A DNA stretch of 64,000 bases from Labrenzia sp. VG12 (lineage in GTDB: Bacteria > Pseudomonadota > Alphaproteobacteria > Rhizobiales > Stappiaceae), in the NCBI RefSeq assembly GCF_002237595.1, contig NZ_CP022529.1:2232001-2296000 (forward strand). Direction: 5' to 3'. The notes beneath the pieces were generated by a model. The model was not told where the DNA came from and ran no database searches. It saw only the letters and a program-made list of their open reading frames with translations. This document shows positions 8,559 to 15,783 of this stretch, piece after piece. The translations under genes were made by a program, and so were the position numbers. How positions within the stretch are numbered: the stretch's first letter is position 1; each line of letters starts with the position of its first letter.

Positions 8559-9332
8559 TCAGGCGGTCTGGAGTCGTGCCTCGATATCGCGCAGGCTGAG
8601 GCCGTAAAGCGCGTCGAGCAATTCCGGAACGAGACTGCCGGGCCCGCCAGCGCGCACGGCCGCCAGTTCACCGGCAATGTTGAAGACGGAGAGGCCGCAG
8701 GCCGCCGCCAGCGCCTTGTCGCCCTCCACGGCGCAGAAGGCGGCCAGAACCGCGCCACCGGCGCAGCCTGTCGCCGTGACACGGCTCATGAGCGGGTGCC
8801 CGTTCAACAGACGGAAATCCTCGCCTTCGCTCTCGATCTTGTCTTCCGCGCCGGTCACGGCCAGAACCGTTCCACTGGCAATCAGCGCGTCCGCCCTAGC
8901 CCTTTCCGGAAACAGGGCCTCGAGTTCAGCCGTGTTCAGACGTACGAGATCAGGCCGGGACGCCAACAGGGTCAGCGCAAAGGCACAGCGTGACGGAGAC
9001 CGGTCGACAAAGACCGGATCGATGCAGACAGGCCTTTCGGTTGCGCGGGCAGCCTCGATCGCCAGGGGGATGGCGGCCCGCCGGGTCTCGTCCAGCGTGC
9101 CAAGATTGACCAGCAATGCGTCTGCGCTTGCCGCAAATCCTGCCACCTCTTCCGGCGCAACCGTCATTGACGGAACAGCGCCAAGCGCCAGCAACGTGTT
9201 GGCCGTGAAGGCCTGGGCCACCGCATTGGTGATGGCATGAATGCGCGGCTGTTGCCGTCTGACCTTTTCGAGCAGTCCGTAAACCGTTTCGGGCGTCAGC
9301 GATTGCGTGGTGGCAGCAATGGAAAGTGTCAT
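8559..9332 (-). CDS. thiM: Hydroxyethylthiazole kinase
   Basis: A 257-residue kinase that salvages 4-methyl-5-hydroxyethylthiazole by phosphorylation to THZ-P for thiamine synthesis. Family signatures are HAITNAVAQAFTANTLLALG (residues 32-51), PVCIDPV and VTATGCAGGAVLAAF (about 195). The start at 9332 sits 9 bases after GGAGGGA, which is itself the 3' edge of the TPP riboswitch, so ligand binding could hide the ribosome site. An upstream extension to 9467 would run through the riboswitch and is rejected. It is the first gene of thiM-thiD-TRAP binding protein; thiE is not in the window. The operon therefore looks like salvage rather than de novo synthesis. Confidence 0.95.
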   Translation of the reverse strand: MTLSIAATTQSLTPETVYGLLEKVRRQQPRIHAITNAVAQAFTANTLLALGAVPSMTVAPEEVAGFAASADALLVNLGTLDETRRAAIPLAIEAARATERPVCIDPVFVDRSPSRCAFALTLLASRPDLVRLNTAELEALFPERARADALIASGTVLAVTGAEDKIESEGEDFRLLNGHPLMSRVTATGCAGGAVLAAFCAVEGDKALAAACGLSVFNIAGELAAVRAGGPGSLVPELLDALYGLSLRDIEARLQTA

Positions 9333-9341
9333 GATCTCAAG

Positions 9342-9424
9342 TCCCTCCGCCGGTATCAGCCGGATCAGGTTCAAGGAGTTGGCAGGCTGCCTCTCAGCCC
9401 GATCCGGAATGGCCGGGCACCCCC
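9342..9424 (-). promoter_or_regulatory. TPP riboswitch (THI element) of the thiM operon
   Basis: On the minus strand the conserved THI-box blocks occur in order: GGGGTGCCCGG, GGGCTGAGAGG, CTTGAACCTGATCCGGCTGA, ATACCGGCGGAGGGA. The final GGAGGGA acts both as the closing strand of the aptamer and as the ribosome-binding site of thiM, whose ATG follows 9 bases later. This arrangement suggests translational control by thiamine pyrophosphate. Confidence 0.95.
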
Positions 9425-9571
9425 ATGAGACGCCTGCACGGTTAACAAGCGGCACGGGCGATTGCAAGTGCGGCTTTCCGTCTTGCCGGCCGGACGTTCA
9501 ACGATTGACTGAAACGCCCAGATGGGCGATGTCCATGGGCATCATTTGGAACAGCAATTCCGGAGCACCGC

Positions 9572-9808
9572 ATGATACCGTTTTTCGTGATGATCAAATG
9601 CCAGCTGGGCAAGACCTACCAGGTCGCCAATGCGATTGCCGATGCGGAGATTGCGTCCGAAGTCTATTCGACCAGTGGTGATTATGACCTCTTGGTGAAG
9701 TTCTATGTCGATAACGGCGCGGATATCGGCCATTTCGTCAATGAAAAGGTGCACCCGATCGACGGTATCCAGGACACCAAGACGATCATCACCTTCAAGG
9801 CTTTTTAG
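9572..9808 (+). CDS. Stand-alone Lrp/AsnC ligand-binding domain protein
   Basis: A 78-residue protein made only of the alpha-beta sandwich (RAM) ligand-binding domain of Lrp/AsnC regulators, without the helix-turn-helix. MIPFFVMIKCQLGKTYQV, the TSGDYDLLVKF core (residues 34-44) and the C-terminal TKTIITF strand match the family. Such short forms are known to form ring-shaped oligomers and to bind amino acids or modulate full-length partners. The next gene begins 30 bases downstream on the same strand. The function here is unknown. Confidence 0.8.
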   Translation: MIPFFVMIKCQLGKTYQVANAIADAEIASEVYSTSGDYDLLVKFYVDNGADIGHFVNEKVHPIDGIQDTKTIITFKAF

Positions 9809-9838
9809 AGCCTATCCGCGTTCTACGGAGAATGTTTC

Positions 9839-10252
9839 ATGCAATTTCTGAAATCGACAGCCCTTTGCCTCGGCCTCGCCCTTTCGTCTGCCGCTATCGC
9901 CGCACCGGCCTCCGCGCAGGGCATGCCGCCGGAGCAGATCAAGCAGATCCTTGACCTGACCAAGGCCAACTGGGTTGCCTTTCGCGACTGGCAGGGCCAG
10001 GAGCTGATCTATTTCACCCACCTTGAATCCTGGAAATGCGGGATCGACTATGTCTTTTACGGCCTCAATGACGGCCCGATCGACCAGGAGTGGGAACTGG
10101 AAGCATGCAACCCGGACAATCCGAACGCGGTCCTGAAGGAAAAGCCCTATCTGGAACGGCCGGCCGGCTCGACCCAGTCAATCAGCGTTCAGCTCATTTT
10201 CCCGGACGGCACCAAGAGCCAGGTCGAACGGTTTGAATACAAGCCGCAGTAA
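9839..10252 (+). CDS. Conserved secreted protein of unknown function
   Basis: A 137-residue protein with a clear Sec signal peptide (residues 1-26, ending APASAQ). The remaining 110 residues include GQELIYFTHLESWKCGIDYV and a beta-rich C-terminal half; two Cys (CGI and EACNPDN) could form a disulfide in the periplasm. I recognise no catalytic motif. It starts 30 bases after the small Lrp-domain gene on the same strand, which may be an operon or mere proximity. Confidence 0.7.
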   Translation: MQFLKSTALCLGLALSSAAIAAPASAQGMPPEQIKQILDLTKANWVAFRDWQGQELIYFTHLESWKCGIDYVFYGLNDGPIDQEWELEACNPDNPNAVLKEKPYLERPAGSTQSISVQLIFPDGTKSQVERFEYKPQ

Positions 10253-10349
10253 GATCTGCCTGGCAACGCATCAGTTGCCTTATTTTGGCGTCAAAGGCGT
10301 GGTCGACCTCGCAGCCGCCACGCTGGCGATAACGTTGAACGTTTCCGAT

Positions 10350-10390
10350 TACTGGGTCCCGGACTTGGCTACGCCAATCCGGGATGACAA
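10350..10390 (+). repeat. 41-bp inverted repeat, left copy, flanking the GIY-YIG gene
   Basis: TACTGGGTCCCGG ... CCGGGATGACAA. This 41-base sequence is the exact reverse complement of 10739-10779. It is itself partly palindromic (CCCGG / CCGGG) and belongs to the same REP-like family as the elements near 20.3 kb and 49.6 kb. Confidence 0.95.
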
Positions 10391-10402
10391 TGGAGACATA
10401 AG

Positions 10403-10699
10403 CTAAACGAGCGAAGGAAAGAGATCATCCCAATTCGGGTTCTTCTCTTCAATCATGCGGATTTTCCAAGCGCGCCTCCAGCGCTTAACCTGTTTTTCGC
10501 ATTTAATTGCCCAGTCAATTTCTTCGTGCACTTCGAAATAGACCAGCCGATTGATGCAATACTTGGCCGTGAACTTGCTCCCAATACCGTCACGATGCGC
10601 TGAAACACGTTCAACAAGATTGTTTGTCACGCCTACATAAAGCGTACCGCCCAATTTGCTGGCGAGAAGATAGACGTAATACTGCTGATCAAGGTGCAT
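10403..10699 (-). CDS. GIY-YIG nuclease family protein (Uri type)
   Basis: A 98-residue single-domain GIY-YIG protein. The first motif is YYVYLLAS (residues 7-14) and the second is TLYVGVTNNL (19-28), followed by the conserved Arg (LVERV), His (AHR) and the Glu in EKQVKRWRR. The full catalytic core is present without any added DNA-binding domain, as in the UPF0213/Uri group common in proteobacteria. The gene occupies almost all of the 348 bases between two perfect 41-bp inverted repeats, which is unusual for an ordinary housekeeping gene and suggests a mobile or repeat-associated unit. Confidence 0.9.
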   Translation of the reverse strand: MHLDQQYYVYLLASKLGGTLYVGVTNNLVERVSAHRDGIGSKFTAKYCINRLVYFEVHEEIDWAIKCEKQVKRWRRAWKIRMIEEKNPNWDDLFPSLV

Positions 10700-10738
10700 T
10701 GTTCGCCTTTTGCAGCAATTTGATATGAGACACCTATT

Positions 10739-10779
10739 TTGTCATCCCGGATTGGCGTAGCCAAGTCCGGGACCCAGTA
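10739..10779 (-). repeat. 41-bp inverted repeat, right copy, flanking the GIY-YIG gene
   Basis: TTGTCATCCCGG ... GGGACCCAGTA, the perfect reverse complement of 10350-10390 over all 41 bases. It lies 39 bases upstream of the nuclease start codon, so it may also overlap its promoter. Confidence 0.95.
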
Positions 10780-10877
10780 AATACGGTGCCGGCGGTACAA
10801 ACACCGCTTGCGGCCGGTCCGTCTCCTGAGGTCCACGCCACAACAACGTTTAAACTTAAGACGCAATCTTAGGCCCC

Positions 10878-11879
10878 TCACGACCTTGAGGGCGTTGACG
10901 CCCTGCGGGCCTTGGTGCGGTCGAGGCCCAGCTTGTGTTCGCGGTAGATGACGAAGATCCCGGCCGCGATCACGATCAGTGCTCCCAGAACCACTTCGCT
11001 TACCGGCGTTTCGGAAAACACCAGCCAGCCGATGAGGATCGCCCAGAGCATGTTGACATAATCGAACGGCGCGATGGTCGACGCATCGGCAAAGCGGTAG
11101 CTCTGGGTCAGCAGTATCTGGCCGACGCCACCGGCCAGTCCGATCAGGACCAGGAGACCTGCCGTTGGTGCGTCCGGCAGCACCCAGGCCTGCCCCGGCA
11201 GCATGAGCCCGAGCGGCAGGGTCAGCAGCGCGAGCAACGTAGAGGCGCCGGCGAACCAGGTGACGATGGTCGAGGTACGTTCGGTCTCGCAAAGCTTGCG
11301 CACGGTGATCATGGCGAGCGCCGCAAACCCGGCCCCCAACACGCCGATTGCCGCGCCGAAGGTCGAGGGGCCGTCAAGATGCGCCTCGCCGAGATGTGGC
11401 GACAGCACCACCAGGATCCCGACAAAGCCGACCCCGACTGCGCTCCAGCGATAGATCCGGACCTGTTCGCCCAGCAGGAAAAACGCCAGAACAACCACGA
11501 AGAGCGGCGTCGCAAAGCCGATGGCGGTGGCATCCGGAAGCGGCAACAGCGACAGCGCCGTGAACATGCAGACCATGGCCGACAGACCGATGGTTGCCCG
11601 GATCAGGTGTCCGCGCGGGTTCTGCGTCTGAAAGGCCAGTCCCAACTCCCCGCGCATTGCCACCATCAGCAGCACGGGAAACAGGCCGAAAAAATTGCGC
11701 ACAAAGACCAGCTGCCCAATCGGCACGGTCTCCGCCGCAATTTTCAGGGCGGTGGCCATAACAAAGAAGATAAGCGTCGAGGCCACCTTCAGCGAAATCC
11801 CGAGGAGCGGTGCCTGCCGGGTCATGCCGGTGGGGGCCGGCGGACCGGACAGGCGGGATTTCATGGAAGCAAGGGGCAT
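10878..11879 (-). CDS. EamA/DMT-family transporter
   Basis: A roughly 333-residue inner-membrane protein of the drug/metabolite transporter superfamily, with about ten hydrophobic helices arranged as two EamA repeats (residues about 25-155 and 170-310). Typical segments are VFVRNFFGLFPVLLM in helix 2, LPDATAIGFATPLFVV in helix 4 and GQILLTQSYRFADAST in the second half. The C-terminus is short and basic. Start choice is uncertain: ATGs at 11879 and 11864 and a TTG at 11888 lack strong ribosome sites. Substrates of this family range from amino acids to nucleosides and cannot be predicted. The gene is monocistronic. Confidence 0.85.
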   Translation of the reverse strand: MPLASMKSRLSGPPAPTGMTRQAPLLGISLKVASTLIFFVMATALKIAAETVPIGQLVFVRNFFGLFPVLLMVAMRGELGLAFQTQNPRGHLIRATIGLSAMVCMFTALSLLPLPDATAIGFATPLFVVVLAFFLLGEQVRIYRWSAVGVGFVGILVVLSPHLGEAHLDGPSTFGAAIGVLGAGFAALAMITVRKLCETERTSTIVTWFAGASTLLALLTLPLGLMLPGQAWVLPDAPTAGLLVLIGLAGGVGQILLTQSYRFADASTIAPFDYVNMLWAILIGWLVFSETPVSEVVLGALIVIAAGIFVIYREHKLGLDRTKARRASTPSRS

Positions 11880-11889
11880 GGAAAGCAAT

Positions 11890-12246
11890 CTTTGGCCGGC
11901 ACGGTGATTTCACCTTCTGTGCCTAGCCGGTGACAAAGAAGAAGATGGAAAGTGACAGCCTCCACAAAACAACACTCACAAAACCCAAACGGAGTAGGGA
12001 TGGTGGGAAGTCAGGGAAGATTGGCTGCGGATAGGACGCCCAGTATCCTGACATTTCTGTGATGTTGCAATCCTGGAGATTGGGAATTTGACCGATTGGA
12101 CCTTCTTCTAAAGTTTGAGCGCCACACCACAGTCAAATTCAGTCAATAACTCCACAATTGGACATCAATATTTTGCGACGCTCTCCACTTGTCGCCACGT
12201 CCACCTATAATTCTCGAAATATCTCCGAATCGAGAGGCTGTGCTCA
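11890..12246. other. Intergenic region between divergent DMT and BacA-like genes, no gene seen
   Basis: About 350 bases, moderately AT-rich, containing no convincing frame. It should hold the promoters of both divergent genes. I could not identify a clear operator. Confidence 0.5.
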
Positions 12247-13260
12247 ATGTTCCGTTCGTTTTTTCTCAGCAAAAAGTGGTTTCTCTGGGCTTGGGTTGGA
12301 TCCGTACTCATTCTTTATGTGACTTGGTACAAGGTCCAGCAGTCTGTGAAGATCAACGAATGGTACGGCACATTTTTCGACATGATCCAGAAGGCGTTGC
12401 AAAGTCCTGGCAGCGTCAGCGCGGCGGAATACTGGTCTGGCATTATGGATTTTCTATACGTTGCCATTCCGCTCATAACCGTCGCGGTCATTCTAGAGTT
12501 TTTTGTTCGGCATTTTGTATTCAGATGGCGGACAGCAATGAACGACTATTACATGTCTCACTGGCACGTCGTGCGCAATATCGAAGGCGCGGCGCAGCGG
12601 GTGCAGGAAGATACAATGAGGTTCGCCCGGATAATGGAAAGTCTGGGCGTATCGTTCATGCGGTCGGTAATGACCCTTGTGGCATTTCTTCCCATCCTTT
12701 GGCAGCTTTCCCAACATGTAACGGAACTTCCGCTAATCGGTCAGGTCGAAGGCTCCCTAGTCTTTGCAGCGCTCCTGTCAGCGGCATTCGGCACAGTTCT
12801 GCTTGCCTTGGTTGGAATCAAGCTCCCTGGACTGGAATTCAACAACCAGAAAGTCGAGGCGGCCTATAGAAAAGAACTTGTTTACGGCGAGGACCACGAA
12901 GACAGAGCGGAGCCTCAAACGATCGTAGATCTTTATAAAGACGTCCGAAAAAACTATTTCAAGCTGTACTTCCATTACCTGTATTTCGACGTCGCAAAGT
13001 GGGTTTATTTGCAAGGTGCAGTTCTGATACCTTTTGTAGTTCTCGCTCCAACCATTCTAGCAGGTGCAATTACTTATGGATTGCTACAGCGTATTAGCTC
13101 CGCCTTCAGCCAAGTTGAAAACTCCTTTCAATTCCTGGCCAACTCGTGGGGCGTCATCATCGAACTGATCTCGATCCACAAGCGCCTAAGAGCGTTCGAA
13201 AAGAACATCTGGGAGTACGAACGCGCAGGTGGAGAGCCCTACCCGCTACCTGCCGAATGA
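12247..13260 (+). CDS. SbmA/BacA-family peptide transporter, short form
   Basis: A 337-residue inner-membrane protein of the SbmA/BacA family, which imports proline-rich and other peptides and affects very-long-chain fatty acids of lipid A in rhizobia. Highly conserved stretches are FRWRTAMNDYYMSHW, IEGAAQRVQEDTMRFA (residues 118-133), GIKLPGLEFNNQKVEAAYRK and RKNYFKLYFHYLYF. From memory, E. coli SbmA and Sinorhizobium BacA are about 400-420 residues. This one lacks the N-terminal 60-70 residues and starts at the equivalent of ...VTWYKVQQSVKINEWYG. No in-frame extension with a start is visible, so the truncation looks genuine. Codon use is a little less GC-biased than that of its neighbours. 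Confidence 0.88.
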   Translation: MFRSFFLSKKWFLWAWVGSVLILYVTWYKVQQSVKINEWYGTFFDMIQKALQSPGSVSAAEYWSGIMDFLYVAIPLITVAVILEFFVRHFVFRWRTAMNDYYMSHWHVVRNIEGAAQRVQEDTMRFARIMESLGVSFMRSVMTLVAFLPILWQLSQHVTELPLIGQVEGSLVFAALLSAAFGTVLLALVGIKLPGLEFNNQKVEAAYRKELVYGEDHEDRAEPQTIVDLYKDVRKNYFKLYFHYLYFDVAKWVYLQGAVLIPFVVLAPTILAGAITYGLLQRISSAFSQVENSFQFLANSWGVIIELISIHKRLRAFEKNIWEYERAGGEPYPLPAE

Positions 13261-13290
13261 ACAGCGGGTTGAGCGTTCAGCCAAAAGACA

Positions 13291-13314
13291 AAAGGCGTCC
13301 GGTTGGACGCCTTT
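13291..13314. terminator. Bidirectional terminator between convergent genes
   Basis: Perfect 10-bp stem AAAGGCGTCC / GGACGCCTTT with a GGTT loop, placed between the stop of the BacA-like gene (13260) and the stop of the molybdenum hydroxylase gene (13339). Short T-runs follow on both strands. Confidence 0.85.
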
Positions 13315-13338
13315 AACTCTACAGATACGATGATTGAC

Positions 13339-15636
13339 CTACCCCGCCGACTGGATCGCCTCCCAGACCCGGATCGGTGTCGCCGGCATGTCGACCAGGT
13401 TGCTGACGCCGGCGCCGTCCTTCAGGGCCATCTGAACCGCATTCATCACCGCCGCACAGCCGCCAATCGTGCCGGCCTCGCCGGCGCCCTTGATGCCCAT
13501 GGCATTGGTGGTCGACGGAATGTTCCGGGTTTCGAAATGGATGTCCGGCAGGTCGGCGGCCCTCAGCATGCGATAGTCGAGCAGAGAGGCGGTCAGAAGC
13601 TGGCCATCCTCGTCATAGACCGTCTGTTCGCACAGCGCCTGACTGACGGCTGACGCCGCCCCGCCATGGACCTGACCGGCGAGCAGCAGCGGGTTCACCG
13701 TGACGCCGAAGTCGTCGATGATCACGTAATTGGTGAGATCGACGTCGCCGGTGTCCGGATCCACTTCCACCTCACAGACATGGGTGCCGTTGGGATAGGT
13801 GTTTTCCGACTGCTTGACCTCTTCGCGCGCCGACAGGGTCTCGCCGGCTTCGGCGACGATCTCCGCCAGTGTCACCTGCTGGTCGGTTCCGACAACACGC
13901 ACCAGGCCGCTGTCGAGCTCCAGATCCTCGATCCCGGCTTCCAGCCGGTCGGCCGCCAGTTCCTTGACCTTCTTCACCAGCGTCCGGCCGGCTTCGCGCA
14001 CGGACGGCAGACCGATCGGGATCGAGCGGGACCCGCCGGTGCCGCCGCCTTTCCGCACCCGGTCTGTGTCACCCTGGATCACGTCCACATCCTCAATGGC
14101 GACACCGAATTCCTCGGCGACCACCTGGCTGTAGGCGGTTGCATGGCCCTGTCCGTTGGTCTGGGTGCCGATCAAAAGCGTCAGGCTGCCCTTTTCGTCG
14201 AGTTCAAGCGTTGCTTCCTCGCCGCCGGCAAAGGCGCAGGCCTCGATATAGGAGCAAAGGCCGATGCCGCGATACTTGCCGGCCGCGGCGCTTGCCTCCT
14301 GGCGGGCCTTGAAGCCCGCCCAGTCGGCGACGTCCAGCGCCTTGTCGAGATGTCCGGCGAAATCGCCGGTGTCATACATGCGTCCGGTCTGGGTCGTATA
14401 GGGCAGCTGGTCCTGCCTGATGAAATTGCGCTTGCGGATCTCTACCGGGCCGAGGCCGGTTTCCTCCCCCGCCTTGTCGATCAGCCGCTCGATCAGATAG
14501 GCCGCTTCAGGCCGCCCAGCGCCGCGGAAGGCATCGGTCGGCACGGTGTGCATGTAGACACCCTCGACCTTCGCAAAGACCGCCGGAATGTCGTAAAGCC
14601 CGGACGACATGGAGGTGCCGACGAAGGGGATGAACGGCGCGAACTGGTGCAGATAGGCACCCATGGCCGCCTTCACATGCACCTTCAGTCCGAGAATGCG
14701 GTTGTCCGCATCCAGAGCGAGTTCTGCATGGGTGAGATTGTCCCGGCCATGGGCATCGGTGACGAAGTGATCCATGCGCTCCCCGTTCCAGCGCACAGGG
14801 CGGCCAAGTTCCTGGGCCGCGATCATCGCCAGCGGATATTCCCGGTAACAGAACATCTTGGTGCCGAAACCGCCGCCGACTTCCGGCGTGATCACCTGCA
14901 GCTTGTCCTGTTCAAGCCCCAGAATGCCGCAGATGACACCGCGCAGACCATGTCCGCCCTGGGTGCCCAGCGTCAGCTTGAAACGATCGGTCTCGGATGA
15001 AAACTCGGCGACACAGCCGCGCAGCTCCATGTAATTGGCAACGATCCGGTTGTTGACCACGTCGATGGAAACGGTCTTCGCGGCCTTGGCAAAGGCCTCG
15101 TCGGTCTTGGCGGCATCGCCCTGCCCGAAGGTGAAGGCGACATTGCTGTCAAACTCGGGCCAGACCTTGACCGCATCAGGTGCCAGGGCGTCCTCGATCC
15201 CCACCACGACGTCGAGCGGATCGTAATCCACTTCCAGCATGTCAGCCGCATCGCGCGCCGCGCTGACGCTGTCGGCGACGATAAAGGCGATCGCATCGCC
15301 AACATAACGCACTTCGTCCGAACACAGCACCGGCTGGTCGGGAACAGGGTAGTTGCTGCCATCGATCTGCTTCAGGCCGACCTGGCAGGGCATGGTCTTG
15401 CCGGCGAGTTCAGCGCCGGTCAGCACCAGATGAACGCCTTCCATGGCGCGGATGTCATCGACATTTTCCAGGCTGATCCTTGCATGCGCCATGGCAGAGC
15501 GCACCACGACGGAATGGAGGCAGCCATCCGGCATGTAGTCTGCTGTATAGATGCCCTTGCCCGTGAGAAGCGGAGCATCTTCCTTGCGACGCAAAGGCGC
15601 GCCGACACCGAATTTCGGAGTGACCATCTGGTTCAT
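13339..15636 (-). CDS. Xanthine dehydrogenase/CoxL-family molybdopterin-binding subunit, orphan
   Basis: A 765-residue large subunit of a molybdenum hydroxylase. It opens with GVGAPLRRKEDAPLLTGKG, as in CO-dehydrogenase-type large subunits. Cofactor motifs include GGGFGTKMFCYREYPLA (about 250), DAFRGAGRPEAAYL (about 368), NGQGHATAYSQV (about 480) and the catalytic-Glu segment KGAGEAGTIGG near residue 730. The active-site loop reads AFRGAGR rather than the AYRCSFR of true form I CO dehydrogenase, so the substrate is probably not CO. The start at 15636 follows AGG at fair spacing. No 2Fe-2S or FAD subunit gene is adjacent, so its redox partners must be encoded elsewhere. It is flanked by unrelated genes. 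Confidence 0.9.
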   Translation of the reverse strand: MNQMVTPKFGVGAPLRRKEDAPLLTGKGIYTADYMPDGCLHSVVVRSAMAHARISLENVDDIRAMEGVHLVLTGAELAGKTMPCQVGLKQIDGSNYPVPDQPVLCSDEVRYVGDAIAFIVADSVSAARDAADMLEVDYDPLDVVVGIEDALAPDAVKVWPEFDSNVAFTFGQGDAAKTDEAFAKAAKTVSIDVVNNRIVANYMELRGCVAEFSSETDRFKLTLGTQGGHGLRGVICGILGLEQDKLQVITPEVGGGFGTKMFCYREYPLAMIAAQELGRPVRWNGERMDHFVTDAHGRDNLTHAELALDADNRILGLKVHVKAAMGAYLHQFAPFIPFVGTSMSSGLYDIPAVFAKVEGVYMHTVPTDAFRGAGRPEAAYLIERLIDKAGEETGLGPVEIRKRNFIRQDQLPYTTQTGRMYDTGDFAGHLDKALDVADWAGFKARQEASAAAGKYRGIGLCSYIEACAFAGGEEATLELDEKGSLTLLIGTQTNGQGHATAYSQVVAEEFGVAIEDVDVIQGDTDRVRKGGGTGGSRSIPIGLPSVREAGRTLVKKVKELAADRLEAGIEDLELDSGLVRVVGTDQQVTLAEIVAEAGETLSAREEVKQSENTYPNGTHVCEVEVDPDTGDVDLTNYVIIDDFGVTVNPLLLAGQVHGGAASAVSQALCEQTVYDEDGQLLTASLLDYRMLRAADLPDIHFETRNIPSTTNAMGIKGAGEAGTIGGCAAVMNAVQMALKDGAGVSNLVDMPATPIRVWEAIQSAG

Positions 15637-15783
15637 CGAATTGGACCTGCTTGTTTGGGAAGGCAATCCCGAGACGAATTTCAAGCACCATGCACGGTGT
15701 CTATATCGTACATAGTGTTCTGAAGCTTGTGAGGCCAGAGGGCGGCCATCGCCTCCCTCGTTGGAAAAATCTTCCCGACTATC

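Noticed and set aside
10350..10779. Complete insertion sequence
   Set aside because: The ends are perfect inverted repeats, but the enclosed gene is a GIY-YIG nuclease, not a known transposase, and I see no clear target-site duplication.
13339..15636. Form I carbon monoxide dehydrogenase (coxL)
   Set aside because: The active-site loop is AFRGAGR, not AYRCSFR, and coxM and coxS are absent, so CO oxidation is not supported.
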